The position numbers and the translations under genes were made by a program. A stretch of DNA of 64,000 nucleotides, from positions 113,737 through 177,736 of the forward strand of contig CAIRLC010000022.1 in NCBI GenBank assembly GCA_903879335.1, written 5' to 3'. The notes beneath the pieces are model-generated. The model did no database searches. It was given only the letters and a program-made list of their open reading frames with translations, and was not told where the DNA came from. This stretch comes from an uncultured Pseudomonadota bacterium (GTDB taxonomy: Bacteria; Pseudomonadota; Gammaproteobacteria; Steroidobacterales; Steroidobacteraceae). Shown here piece by piece: positions 10,126-19,114 of the stretch (position 1 is the stretch's first letter; every line of letters starts with the position of its first letter).

Positions 10126-11016
10126 ATGCGTGCTTTTTTCTGGTTCGTTGCCGCCATTGTGCTCTCGTTGCTCATTGCGACGGCCTTGGCATACCCCGCC
10201 TATGTGCTGATTCACCCGCTGCAAGGGGTCTGGCGGTTCGACAAAATTGCCTCCAGATTGTTCGACGTCCTCCTGCTGGGCCTCATCGTTCTCGTGCTCA
10301 AGAGATTGCAATTGCGTGGCGCCGCGGCTTGGGGCTGGCAAGTGCCCGCCGCCCGCGGACGTCGACAATTCACGTTCGGCGTGATTTTAGGCATCGCGTC
10401 TATGTTGCCGGTCTCACTGGCTATGGTGCTGCTCGGGGTGCGTCCGTTGGACCCTCAGTTGAATCTGCCCATGCTGGGTAACGCGCTGATCGCCGGGGTT
10501 GGCTCAGGTCTTGTTGTCGGCCTCGTAGAAGAAACGTTGTTTCGTGGCCTGATCCAAGGCGCAGTCATTCAACACTCAGGCCGGGTAATGGCCGGTGTGG
10601 TGTCGGTATCCGCCTTGTTTGCTGCGCTGCATTTTCTCGCTAGCGTGCACATCCCGCATGAAGCCGTTACTCCAGCGAGCGGACTGGTTCTTCTGACCGG
10701 CACATTGGCTGAGTTGAGCCATCCACTCAACATCGTGGACTCATTTCTGGCGCTATTCGGCGTCGGCCTCATCACCGGCATCGCGCGCCAGTGGACAGGC
10801 AACATCCTGCTCGCAGCCGGCTTGCATGCAGGCTGGGTCTTTGTGATGCGCACCACCATTGGCATCACCCTACTGCCAGAAAACAGCCCTCATGGTTGGC
10901 TATTAAGCCGACATGATGGCTATACCGGCTGGTTGGTCGTGTTTTTTGTCGTAGGCATGCTGATGATCGGCTACGCCGCCAAACACTCAATCCGTACGCT
11001 ATTGCGCGCGACCTGA
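10126..11016 (+). CDS. CPBP-family intramembrane glutamic endopeptidase
   Basis: The 296-residue polytopic membrane protein carries the three CPBP (CAAX-protease/bacteriocin-processing) signatures: EETLFRG (EExxxR) near residue 130, AALHFLA (FxxxH-type) near 165 and the late LAAGLHAGW. About eight hydrophobic segments are visible. Prokaryotic members cleave membrane proteins or confer bacteriocin self-immunity, but the substrate here is unknown. Its 3' end overlaps the convergent LON-domain gene by 18 bp. Confidence 0.85.
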   Translation: MRAFFWFVAAIVLSLLIATALAYPAYVLIHPLQGVWRFDKIASRLFDVLLLGLIVLVLKRLQLRGAAAWGWQVPAARGRRQFTFGVILGIASMLPVSLAMVLLGVRPLDPQLNLPMLGNALIAGVGSGLVVGLVEETLFRGLIQGAVIQHSGRVMAGVVSVSALFAALHFLASVHIPHEAVTPASGLVLLTGTLAELSHPLNIVDSFLALFGVGLITGIARQWTGNILLAAGLHAGWVFVMRTTIGITLLPENSPHGWLLSRHDGYTGWLVVFFVVGMLMIGYAAKHSIRTLLRAT

Positions 11017-11619
11017 CGACGACTGCATGCTCCCTGCGCCATCTAAACGCACGAGAGGAGCGAGGTAGCGCAGGCGAGTGATCGGATCATCCATCTCCAA
11101 TAGTCCCTGCCGCACCGGCGGATCAAAAGGCGCCAGTTCGGCTAAGCGATTGCCCACCCAACGCGCATCGTCATAACGCGGTGTCAGCCACTGACCATAG
11201 ACCGGCGGCAGTTGGGGGTATAGGTGGCGAAGTGCGGTCACAAGATGCTCACAATCCTCTGGGACTCCGACCACTGCTTCTTCCGAAACATCTTCCACAT
11301 CTGCGACATGCAGACCATCGGCTTCGCGCCAGGTCTCAATAATCTTGACGCGCTCAGCACCGACACACGTGAGACCAAGCAAACCGTCTTCCAGCCGATC
11401 AAAGTCGACAATTCGCGCTTCGGTGCCAATCATCGCCGTACTGACAGAACTGCCACCAGCCTCACTGCCATTCATCAGCAACATCACGCCAAAACCCGTG
11501 CCGTCCCGCATGCAGCGACCCACCATGTCGACATAGCGCGGCTCGAATATTCTGAGCGCCAGCGGTCCGCCGGGAAAAAGCACTGTGCCGAGCGGGAAGA
11601 GTGGTAATCGCCGTTTCAC
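10999..11619 (-). CDS. LON substrate-binding domain protein
   Basis: The 206-residue protein consists of a stand-alone Lon N-terminal domain: LPLFPLGTVLFPGGPLALRIFEPRYVDMV is the classic opening. It has no AAA+ module or protease Ser-Lys dyad, so it is not Lon protease. Such proteins are presumed to bind peptides or proteins. The start overlaps the mpl stop by 4 bp in an ATGA arrangement, indicating translational coupling to mpl. Confidence 0.9.
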   Translation of the reverse strand: MKRRLPLFPLGTVLFPGGPLALRIFEPRYVDMVGRCMRDGTGFGVMLLMNGSEAGGSSVSTAMIGTEARIVDFDRLEDGLLGLTCVGAERVKIIETWREADGLHVADVEDVSEEAVVGVPEDCEHLVTALRHLYPQLPPVYGQWLTPRYDDARWVGNRLAELAPFDPPVRQGLLEMDDPITRLRYLAPLVRLDGAGSMQSSSGRAQ

Positions 11620-12980
11620 AAAACAACTCCAAATCGTTGCAAGAGTCGCTGATGGATGCCGCCAAAACCGCCATTACTCATCACCAACACATGGTCACCC
11701 GGTTGCGCGATGCTGGCAATGGCGTCCACCATCGGTTCTATTCCATCGATGACTCGGGCACGATCACCCAAGGGGGCCATCGCGCTGTGCACGTCCCAGC
11801 CCAAGCCGCTCGGAGCATGAATGAAGATTGCGTCGGCGTCGCCTAGCGATCCAGCCAATGTCTCTCGGTGCACACCCAATTTCATTGTGGCTGAGCGCGG
11901 CTCCAACACCGCCAGCAAGCGGGCGCCACCGATTCGACCGCGCAGCGCCGCAATGGTTGCTGCTATCGCCGTGGGATGATGCGCGAAGTCGTCGTAGACC
12001 GTGACTCCACCCGCTTCCCCCAATCGTTCTAATCGACGTCGTGCGTTTCGAAACTCGCGAAGCGCCTGCAGCGAAATGCCGACAGGGACACCGGCATGAC
12101 GGGCCGCCAGAATCGCCGCCAATGCATTCTCTGCATTATGAGCACCGATCAAGTCCCACTGCGTCTCCCCCACCTTCTCGCGACCGTCATAGACGGCGAA
12201 TGAACTCCAATCGGCAGCAGACGCTTCGACCCGCCAGGCGTCCTGCGCTGAGGAACCAAACCGCTCGACCGGCGTCCATGCGCCGAGCGATAAGGCCGCA
12301 TCCAGCTCCGCGTCGGGCGTACGCACGATGAGCTTTCCAGAACCGGGAATCGTTCGCACCAATTGATGGAACATCCGCCGAATGGCGGCAATATCCGGGT
12401 AGATATCTGCGTGGTCGAATTCGAGATTGTTCAGGATGGCAGTGCGTGGCCGGTAATGTACGAACTTAGCTCGCTTGTCGAAAAAAGCCGTGTCGTACTC
12501 ATCCGCTTCAACGACGAAAAAAGAACCCGCGCCCTGTCGCGCAGAAAATGGAAAATTCCCAGGAACGCCGCCGATCAAGAACCCGGGTGAGAGTTGCGCA
12601 TATTCGAGAATCCACGCCAACATTGAAGTCGTTGTGGTCTTGCCGTGAGTACCGGCAACTGCCAGCACCCACCGTCCCTGCAATACGTGCTCAGCCAACC
12701 ATTGGGGACCTGAGACATAGGATAGTCCTCGATCCAACACAGCTTCGACAGCCGGATTTCCTCGCGACATTGCGTTACCGATGATCACCACATCAGGCGC
12801 TGTGTCCAACTGCTGTGGATCCCAGCCCTGGGTCAGCGTGATCCCCAACGCCTCCAACTGCGTACTCATCGGCGGATACACCTGGGCATCCGAACCCGTC
12901 ACGGTATGACCAGCCTCGCGCGCCAAAGCGGCGATGCCACCCATAAACGTCCCGCAGATCCCTAGAATATGGACGTGCAT
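11616..12980 (-). CDS. mpl: UDP-N-acetylmuramate:tripeptide ligase (murein recycling)
   Basis: Mpl joins recovered L-Ala-gamma-D-Glu-meso-DAP tripeptide to UDP-MurNAc, recycling peptidoglycan in the cytosol. The ATP loop GTHGKTTTTSM and the opening MHVHILGICGTFMGGIAAL are diagnostic and separate it from MurC. The ORF track extends 47 codons upstream; I choose ATG 12980 because it gives the family's normal N-terminus and 454 residues. This ATG overlaps the stop of the upstream membrane-protein gene (TGATG), and the mpl stop overlaps the LON gene, giving a tightly coupled three-gene operon. Confidence 0.96.
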   Translation of the reverse strand: MHVHILGICGTFMGGIAALAREAGHTVTGSDAQVYPPMSTQLEALGITLTQGWDPQQLDTAPDVVIIGNAMSRGNPAVEAVLDRGLSYVSGPQWLAEHVLQGRWVLAVAGTHGKTTTTSMLAWILEYAQLSPGFLIGGVPGNFPFSARQGAGSFFVVEADEYDTAFFDKRAKFVHYRPRTAILNNLEFDHADIYPDIAAIRRMFHQLVRTIPGSGKLIVRTPDAELDAALSLGAWTPVERFGSSAQDAWRVEASAADWSSFAVYDGREKVGETQWDLIGAHNAENALAAILAARHAGVPVGISLQALREFRNARRRLERLGEAGGVTVYDDFAHHPTAIAATIAALRGRIGGARLLAVLEPRSATMKLGVHRETLAGSLGDADAIFIHAPSGLGWDVHSAMAPLGDRARVIDGIEPMVDAIASIAQPGDHVLVMSNGGFGGIHQRLLQRFGVVL

Positions 12981-13507
12981 CAGCTCAGCCAACGTGCAGG
13001 TAGAGCGACCAAGCAAAGATAGTCCGCCAAAAAGTACGTCATAGACACGGTCATTCCAGTAAAAAAATCGAGGTCGAGCGCATCTCTCATGATGCGCGCC
13101 ACAGTCAATATCGACCAACACAGCATTGCCGCGAGCACTAACTCAGGCACCAATGGCATGCGCGCCGCCGAATCGGTCGGTGCACTGAGACTAACGCTCC
13201 AGTTGATCACAATGGAAGGCAGCGTCAGCCAAATCCCGACGCCGAGCATCGCGAGCACCGTTTGCTCAAGTCGATGCATCCGACGCCGAATCCAGAGACA
13301 TAAGGCCGTCACCAATACCGTAAATGCCAGATCAGCCACCCCAAAGCCGAAGGCGCGGGCGTTATGGAATACCAGGGCCGCATCAACCGTACTGATCGCC
13401 GTGTAGAGCACCGCGGCCTCAACCAACGCGCGTACAGACGATGGCAATTCACGCGGCGTGGCGCGCCCGAAAAGCAGCGCATAAGAGGTGAGGATCCAAA
13501 TAGGCAT
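12980..13507 (-). CDS. Hypothetical polytopic membrane protein
   Basis: This encodes a membrane protein of about 175 residues with five or so hydrophobic segments, for example VLAMLGVGIWLTLPSIVIN and LVLAAMLCWSILTVARIM. I do not recognise a family. The longer ORF begins at 13588 and overlaps the divergent rnd; ATG 13507 (GGAATTCT upstream) or ATG 13543 are more plausible starts. Its TGA overlaps the mpl ATG, so it is translationally coupled to murein recycling, though a functional link is only inferred. Confidence 0.7.
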   Translation of the reverse strand: MPIWILTSYALLFGRATPRELPSSVRALVEAAVLYTAISTVDAALVFHNARAFGFGVADLAFTVLVTALCLWIRRRMHRLEQTVLAMLGVGIWLTLPSIVINWSVSLSAPTDSAARMPLVPELVLAAMLCWSILTVARIMRDALDLDFFTGMTVSMTYFLADYLCLVALPARWLS

Positions 13508-13578
13508 AGAATTCCAGTTGGGGCTCGCGGGCACAGGCCGCATAATCCCCACATTGTAACCGCCGAGCCTGTAACACC

Positions 13579-14682
13579 GTGACGCCAAGCCTATCTCCCC
13601 TCACTGAATCTGATGCTTTGGCGCCTATTGTTGCTCGATTGACAGAGGCCCCTCGGATTGCGCTGGATACTGAATTTATTCGGGAGCGGACCTACTACGC
13701 TGAACTGGCGCTCGTGCAGATTGCCGATGCCAACGGAATAGCCCTACTTGACCCCTTGGCCAAACTCAGTCGAGAAGACATCGGATCCGTGGTTCACCGG
13801 CCAGGACAGTGCAAGGTCCTGCATGCGGCGCGCCAAGACGTGGAAGTGCTATTACCTTGGACTGACGGCCCCATTGGGCCAATCTTTGACACCCAGATTG
13901 CGGCTGGACTGTGCGGCTATGCGCCACAAATTGGCTACGGGGAACTGGTCGCGAAGGAAATGGGTGTGGTGTTGGAGAAAGGCCACGCCCGCACCGACTG
14001 GATGCGCCGTCCGCTGTCTGACGCCCAACTTCAGTACGCCGCAGATGACGTCCGGTACTTGCTCCCGCTTGCGGCACAATTGGAAAGCAAATTGGCTGAA
14101 TTAGGTCGGACTGACTGGCTAGCGGAAGATCTCGCACGCCTTGCTGATCCCAACTTATACCGGGTGGATCCCGCGGAAGCTTGGCAACGATTCAAGGGTA
14201 TCGAGGCGCTGCCCGTCGCCGAGCAGATCCGGCTACGTGCATTAGCCGCTTGGCGCGAGGAACGTGCGATTCGACGGAACTTGCCGCGCGGCTGGGTACT
14301 GGCCGATGACGCAGCGCGCAGCATCGCACGTGACTGCCCCGCCACCATTGACGACCTGCGCAAACTCGACGTGATGGCGCCGGGCGCCGTCGATAAGATG
14401 GGTGACGGCATTTTGACTGCACTCGGGAGTGCCCAAGCGCATTCCGCCGAAGGCATCGTTCAACGCATCGAGGGACGGCCGGACCCCGTGGAGCGAGAAC
14501 GACAAAAGCGGCTGTCACAAGCCGCTAAAGATGTCGCGACGTCGCTTGGACTTGCGCCTGAGTTGCTCGCGACCCAACGCGACTTGCGACGTTTATTACG
14601 CGGCGAGGCGATAGAAGCGGTATTCAGCGGTTGGCGGTTCAGCCATCTGGCTGAACCGCTCTCTGGTATCGCCACCGGCTAA
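13579..14682 (+). CDS. rnd: Ribonuclease D
   Basis: RNase D is a 3'-5' exoribonuclease that trims tRNA and other stable RNA precursors. The 367-residue protein has the DEDDy signature in order: ALDTEFIRERTYY (Exo I), FDTQIAAGLCGY (Exo II) and YAADDVRYLLPL (Exo III), followed by an HRDC region around AWREERAIRRNLPRGWVLADD. Translation begins at GTG 13579. It is divergent from the membrane protein-mpl operon and convergent with adk, ending 9 bp from it. A strong hairpin sits in its last codons. Confidence 0.96.
   Translation: MTPSLSPLTESDALAPIVARLTEAPRIALDTEFIRERTYYAELALVQIADANGIALLDPLAKLSREDIGSVVHRPGQCKVLHAARQDVEVLLPWTDGPIGPIFDTQIAAGLCGYAPQIGYGELVAKEMGVVLEKGHARTDWMRRPLSDAQLQYAADDVRYLLPLAAQLESKLAELGRTDWLAEDLARLADPNLYRVDPAEAWQRFKGIEALPVAEQIRLRALAAWREERAIRRNLPRGWVLADDAARSIARDCPATIDDLRKLDVMAPGAVDKMGDGILTALGSAQAHSAEGIVQRIEGRPDPVERERQKRLSQAAKDVATSLGLAPELLATQRDLRRLLRGEAIEAVFSGWRFSHLAEPLSGIATG
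14634..14659. repeat. Perfect 11-bp inverted repeat in the 3' end of rnd
   Basis: GCGGTTCAGCC and GGCTGAACCGC are exact complements separated by ATCT, lying 21 bp before the rnd stop codon. No T-run follows on either strand, so this is not a classical terminator. It may act as an mRNA 3' stabiliser or slow the convergent adk transcript; this is inference. Confidence 0.6.
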
Positions 14683-14691
14683 TCAGTGCGG

Positions 14692-15339
14692 TTAAGCGAG
14701 GGCGGCCTCGAGGCGCGCGGTAACGACGTCAATGTCACCCTCAGCATCCACCTCACGCAGCAGGCCCCGCGCCGAGTAGTACTCGACCAAGGGCCGCGTC
14801 TGGCCTTCGTAGACCTCAAGCCGCTTACCGATCGTCGCCTCGCTGTCATCCGGACGCTGGAACAGGTCTGGGGAATCACAACGACCACCACAGGGGGGCG
14901 GTACCGAAGGCGGCGCGGTGTAGACGTTAAATACCGCCCCGCAGGCCTTACAGGTACGACGGCCGGTCAGGCGGCGGAACAACTGCTCGGAATCAACGGC
15001 CATCAAGATGACAGCTTCGAGCGGGCAACCCAACTCCTCCAGCAATACGGTCAATGCGTCTGCTTGAGGAATCGTGCGCGGAAAACCGTCCAAAATGAAG
15101 CCGTTAGCGCAATCCGGCTCACCAAGACGCTCACGAATAATGCCTAACATGGTGCCATCGTCGACCAATTTACCGGCATCCATCGTGGCCTTGGCGTGCA
15201 GACCGAGTGGAGTGCCCGCTGCGACGGCCGCGCGCAATAAATCTCCAGTCGAAATTTGCGGGACCTGATAGCGGTTGATCAAACGTTGAGCCTGGGTGCC
15301 TTTCCCGGAACCCGGAGCGCCCAAAAGGACGATGCGCAT
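14692..15339 (-). CDS. adk: Adenylate kinase with cysteine-bearing LID
   Basis: Adk interconverts ATP plus AMP and two ADP. The 215-residue protein has the P-loop GAPGSGKGTQA, the AMP-site TGDLLRAAV and DGFPRTIPQA. The LID is of the metal-binding kind: Cys130, Cys133, Cys150 and Cys154 in RRTCKACG and PPPCGGRCD. The first three align with the zinc ligands of Bacillus adenylate kinases, but the fourth is shifted by one residue (position 153 is Arg). Enterobacterial Adk lacks these cysteines. It is divergent from the PPi-dependent phosphofructokinase gene. Confidence 0.97.
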   Translation of the reverse strand: MRIVLLGAPGSGKGTQAQRLINRYQVPQISTGDLLRAAVAAGTPLGLHAKATMDAGKLVDDGTMLGIIRERLGEPDCANGFILDGFPRTIPQADALTVLLEELGCPLEAVILMAVDSEQLFRRLTGRRTCKACGAVFNVYTAPPSVPPPCGGRCDSPDLFQRPDDSEATIGKRLEVYEGQTRPLVEYYSARGLLREVDAEGDIDVVTARLEAALA

Positions 15340-15523
15340 GATTGTATTTCTCTAAATAAAGATTTGAGTGCGCCGCCGAGCCCTCTCCAGCCTCAAGCTG
15401 CGTCACATTCGGCGGCAATGCTGCCCCGACCGAGGCCTGCAGGTCAATCCGCGCGATGCCAGACCATTGCCGAAGCGCCCCAAGCGGTTATCCTCTACTC
15501 ATTCATCACCGCGGAGCTTCCCG

Positions 15524-16807
15524 ATGTCGAAGTTGAAGTCAAAGAATCCCCCTCGCAATGCTTTTTACGCACAATCCGGCGGCGTGACAGCTGTCATCAA
15601 CGCCTCGGCCGCTGGCGTGATCGAAGCCTGCCGAAAGAACAAGAAACATATCGGCACGTTGTATGCGGGCCGCCACGGCATTGTCGGCGCGCTGAGCGAA
15701 GACCTCATCGACACGTCCAAGGAAAGCCCCGCTGCCATCAAAGCGCTGCGTCATACACCGTCAGGCGCCTTTGGCTCGGCACGGTACAAGCTTAAGAGCA
15801 TTGAGCAAGATCGCGCGAAATACGAACGATTGATTGAGGTTTTTAAGGCCCACGACATCGGTTACTTCTTCTATAACGGCGGCAATGATTCAATGGATAC
15901 CGCCCATAAGGTCTCCAAAATCGGTGCCGAACTCGGCTATCCCGTCGTCTGCGTCGGCGTCCCAAAGACCGTCGATAACGACCTACCCATCACCGACTGC
16001 TGCCCGGGCTTCGGCTCGGTTGCCAAATACGTGGCTGTTTCGACACGAGAAGCCGCTTTAGACGTCGCCTCAATGGCTCGCACGTCCACTAAGGTATTCA
16101 TCCTAGAAGTCATGGGCCGCCATGCAGGTTGGATCGCGGCAGCTGCCGGCCTTGCCGGGAAAGGGGCGAAAGACGCGCCGCACATCATTCTGTTCCCAGA
16201 AATCACTTTCGATCGCGAGAAATTCCTCGCCAAAGTGAAATCGAGCGTCGATAAAGCGGGTTATTGCGTCATTGTGGTCTCAGAGGGCGTCAAAGATGCT
16301 GACGGCAAGTTCCTCGCTGACGCTGGAACAACCGATGCCTTCGGCCATACTCAGCTGGGCGGCGCAGCACCGGAAATTGCGCGGATCGTCAAAGACAGCC
16401 TTGGCTACAAATATCACTGGGCAGTGGCCGACTATCTGCAACGTGCAGCGCGCCACATCGCATCCAAGACTGACGTTGAACAAGCGTATGCAGTAGGTAA
16501 GGCCGCCGTTGAGTACGCGGTCAAGGGGCAGAATGCCGTCCTGCCGGTGATCATCCGTAAATCGTCCAAGCCCTACCGTTGGGAGATTCGGTCTGCGCCG
16601 ATTGAAGCCGTCGCAAACGTCGAAAAGAAAGTGCCGCGTCACTTCGTCACTGCCGATGGCTTTGGGATCACCGCGGCATGCCGTCGTTATCTCGAACCCC
16701 TTATCGCTGGCGAGGATTACCCACCCTACGAGGGCGGACTGCCAGCCTACGTGAAACTGAAGAACACACCCGTACGGCGCAAGCTGAAGACCAACTTCAA
16801 GGTATAA
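15524..16807 (+). CDS. pfp: Pyrophosphate-dependent 6-phosphofructokinase
   Basis: The enzyme reversibly phosphorylates fructose 6-phosphate using PPi in place of ATP. Two diagnostic positions support PPi use: the Asp in YNGGNDSMDT, where ATP enzymes have Gly (GGDGS), and the Lys in PKTVDND, where ATP enzymes have PGTIDND. The MGRHAGWIA segment is also present. The ORF track start at 15368 is too early; ATG 15524 has GGAG upstream and gives 427 residues. An H+-translocating pyrophosphatase gene follows on the same strand, linking the gene to pyrophosphate energetics. Confidence 0.93.
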   Translation: MSKLKSKNPPRNAFYAQSGGVTAVINASAAGVIEACRKNKKHIGTLYAGRHGIVGALSEDLIDTSKESPAAIKALRHTPSGAFGSARYKLKSIEQDRAKYERLIEVFKAHDIGYFFYNGGNDSMDTAHKVSKIGAELGYPVVCVGVPKTVDNDLPITDCCPGFGSVAKYVAVSTREAALDVASMARTSTKVFILEVMGRHAGWIAAAAGLAGKGAKDAPHIILFPEITFDREKFLAKVKSSVDKAGYCVIVVSEGVKDADGKFLADAGTTDAFGHTQLGGAAPEIARIVKDSLGYKYHWAVADYLQRAARHIASKTDVEQAYAVGKAAVEYAVKGQNAVLPVIIRKSSKPYRWEIRSAPIEAVANVEKKVPRHFVTADGFGITAACRRYLEPLIAGEDYPPYEGGLPAYVKLKNTPVRRKLKTNFKV

Positions 16808-16943
16808 TCCGAAGCCGTTGAGACTCGTTGTAGCAAAGTTCAATGAATTCAAGGGCTTGAATAAAAAAACCCCGTTCATTGGACTACGCTGCAGCGCGAT
16901 CGACTTATTTCATTACTCAAAAAGATAGACCGGGGAGAGACGC

Positions 16944-18980
16944 ATGCTGAGCGTAAATGCTCTACCGCTCGCGATCAGCGCGGGCGTCGTGGCCATCATC
17001 TATGGCCTGCTCATGACTCGATGGATCGTTGCGCAGCCGGCAGGCAACGCGCGAATGCAGGAAATCGCAGCCGCTATCCAGGCGGGCGCGGCGGCCTACC
17101 TAAATCGCCAGTATTCAACGATCGCGATTGCGGGCGTCGTGCTCCTCGTCGTGCTGGGCCTTGCTTTGGATTGGGCGACCGCAGGCGGCTTCGCGGTCGG
17201 TGCAATTCTCTCCGGCGTCGCCGGATACATTGGTATGAACGTCTCGGTCCGAGCGAACGTCCGCACAGCCCAAGCGGCTAGCATTGGCCTCAATAACGCC
17301 CTGCAAGTGGCGTTCCGTGGCGGCGCAATCACCGGCATGCTGGTGGTCGGACTCGGACTGCTCGGTGTTGCCACGTACTACGGCGCAATGCTGAAGTTCT
17401 CGAACCAAGAAACCGCCCTGCACTCGCTGATCGGATTGGCCTTCGGTGGCTCACTGATCTCAATCTTCGCCCGCCTCGGTGGCGGCATCTTCACCAAGGG
17501 TGCGGACGTCGGCGCTGACCTCGTCGGCAAAGTCGAAGCAAATATCCCAGAGGATGACCCTCGCAACCCGGCCGTTATCGCTGACAACGTCGGCGACAAC
17601 GTAGGCGATTGCGCGGGCATGGCCGCTGACCTTTTTGAAACTTATGCGGTAACCGTCGTTGCGACCATGGTCCTCGCGGGCCTCACGATGCAGGCGGCAG
17701 GCCCAGGCGCGGTGCTCTATCCGTTGGTCCTTGGCGCGGTATCCATCGTCGCCTCGATCGTTGGCACCTTCTTCGTCAGCGCCCGTGAAGGCGGAAAGAT
17801 CATGAACGCGCTGTATCGGGGCGTCGGGGTTTCCGGCGCGATCGCAGCGATTGCCTTCTATTTCGTCTCGACTGACATGTTCGAAGGCGCAATGGGCATC
17901 ACGATGTTCGAGTGCTCCCTGATCGGCCTCGCCCTGACGGCGGCGATGATCGTCATCACCGAGTACTACACCTCGACTGAATATGCGCCAGTGCGCTACG
18001 TCGCCGAAGCTTCTCAAACCGGCCACGGCACGAACGTCATTGCCGGTCTCGCCGTGTCAATGAAATCCACAGCCTTGCCAGTGCTTGCTGTCTGCGCAGC
18101 GATTTACGGCGCGCACACGCTTGCGGGCCTATACGGTATTGCGGTGGCGGCAACGGCAATGCTCTCGATGACCGGCATGGTCGTCGCGCTCGACGCCTAC
18201 GGCCCAATCACGGACAACGGCGGCGGTATCGCCGAAATGGCCGGCCTCCCGAAGGAAGTGCGCAAGATCACCGACGCGCTCGATGCCGTGGGCAACACCA
18301 CCAAGGCCGTGACCAAAGGCTACGCAATCGGCTCGGCCGGCCTCGCGGCCCTCGTGCTGTTCGCTGACTACACTCACAACCTGTCGGCGGTCGGCAAGTT
18401 GCAGGATTTCTCGCTGTCCGATCCAGCGGTCATCATTGGCTTGTTCATTGGCGGCTTGATTCCTTACCTGTTCGGTGCGATGGCGATGGAAGCCGTTGGC
18501 CGTGCTGCGGGTTCGGTGGTTGTTGAAGTGCGACGCCAGTTCAAGGAAATTGCCGGCATCATGGAAGGTACCGCAAAGCCAGAATACGGCCGCGCAGTCG
18601 ACATGCTGACTCGTGCTGCGATCAAGGAAATGATCCTGCCATCGCTGCTCCCGATTCTTGCGCCAGTCATCATTGGCTTTGGCATGAACTACCTCATGGG
18701 TCCAGGCGCTGGCGTCAAAGCGCTGGGCGGCCTGCTCATTGGTACCATTGTGACCGGCCTGTTCGTTGCCATTTCGATGTGCACCGGCGGCGGCGCTTGG
18801 GATAACGCCAAGAAGTATGTTGAGGAAGGCAACTTCGGTGGCAAGGGCTCTGAAACCCACAAGGCCTCAGTCACCGGAGACACGGTCGGCGACCCGTACA
18901 AGGACACCGCAGGTCCGGCTATCAACCCGTTGATCAAGATCATCAACATTGTGGCCTTGCTGTTGGTGCCACTGCTCTAA
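16944..18980 (+). CDS. hppA: K+-independent H+-translocating membrane pyrophosphatase
   Basis: This inner-membrane pump couples PPi hydrolysis to ion export, or makes PPi from the proton gradient. The 678-residue, roughly 16-helix protein contains the acidic substrate motifs [39 protein letters not shown] and the late [15 protein letters not shown]. The sequence [13 protein letters not shown] has Lys and Thr where K+-dependent enzymes have Ala and Gly/Ala, so I call it K+-independent and H+-pumping. The ribosome-binding site GGGGAGAG precedes ATG. It lies 136 bp after pfp and ends in an intrinsic terminator. Confidence 0.96.
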   Translation: MLSVNALPLAISAGVVAIIYGLLMTRWIVAQPAGNARMQEIAAAIQAGAAAYLNRQYSTIAIAGVVLLVVLGLALDWATAGGFAVGAILSGVAGYIGMNVSVRANVRTAQAASIGLNNALQVAFRGGAITGMLVVGLGLLGVATYYGAMLKFSNQETALHSLIGLAFGGSLISIFARLGGGIFTKGADVGADLVGKVEANIPEDDPRNPAVIADNVGDNVGDCAGMAADLFETYAVTVVATMVLAGLTMQAAGPGAVLYPLVLGAVSIVASIVGTFFVSAREGGKIMNALYRGVGVSGAIAAIAFYFVSTDMFEGAMGITMFECSLIGLALTAAMIVITEYYTSTEYAPVRYVAEASQTGHGTNVIAGLAVSMKSTALPVLAVCAAIYGAHTLAGLYGIAVAATAMLSMTGMVVALDAYGPITDNGGGIAEMAGLPKEVRKITDALDAVGNTTKAVTKGYAIGSAGLAALVLFADYTHNLSAVGKLQDFSLSDPAVIIGLFIGGLIPYLFGAMAMEAVGRAAGSVVVEVRRQFKEIAGIMEGTAKPEYGRAVDMLTRAAIKEMILPSLLPILAPVIIGFGMNYLMGPGAGVKALGGLLIGTIVTGLFVAISMCTGGGAWDNAKKYVEEGNFGGKGSETHKASVTGDTVGDPYKDTAGPAINPLIKIINIVALLLVPLL

Positions 18981-19004
18981 CTAAGCAGTCGCCATTCGGC
19001 ATTG

Positions 19005-19030
19005 AAAAAGGCGCCTCCGGGCGCCTTTTT
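19005..19030 (+). terminator. Intrinsic terminator after hppA
   Basis: The hairpin AAAAAGGCGCC-TCCG-GGCGCCTTTTT starts 24 bp after the hppA stop, with a G+C core flanked by an A-run and a T-run, so it may work on both strands. Confidence 0.9.
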
Positions 19031-19114
19031 CTTATCTCGGTTTCGCGCAGCACTATTGCCGCTCGCTACGACGAGGGATAGGCTGTCATTTAAGCGCAGG
19101 ACGAAGGAGTCATC

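Noticed and set aside
17460-18860. Two long minus-strand ORFs opposite hppA
   Set aside because: They mirror the hppA codons; their predicted proteins are His/Glu/Arg-rich with no recognisable family.
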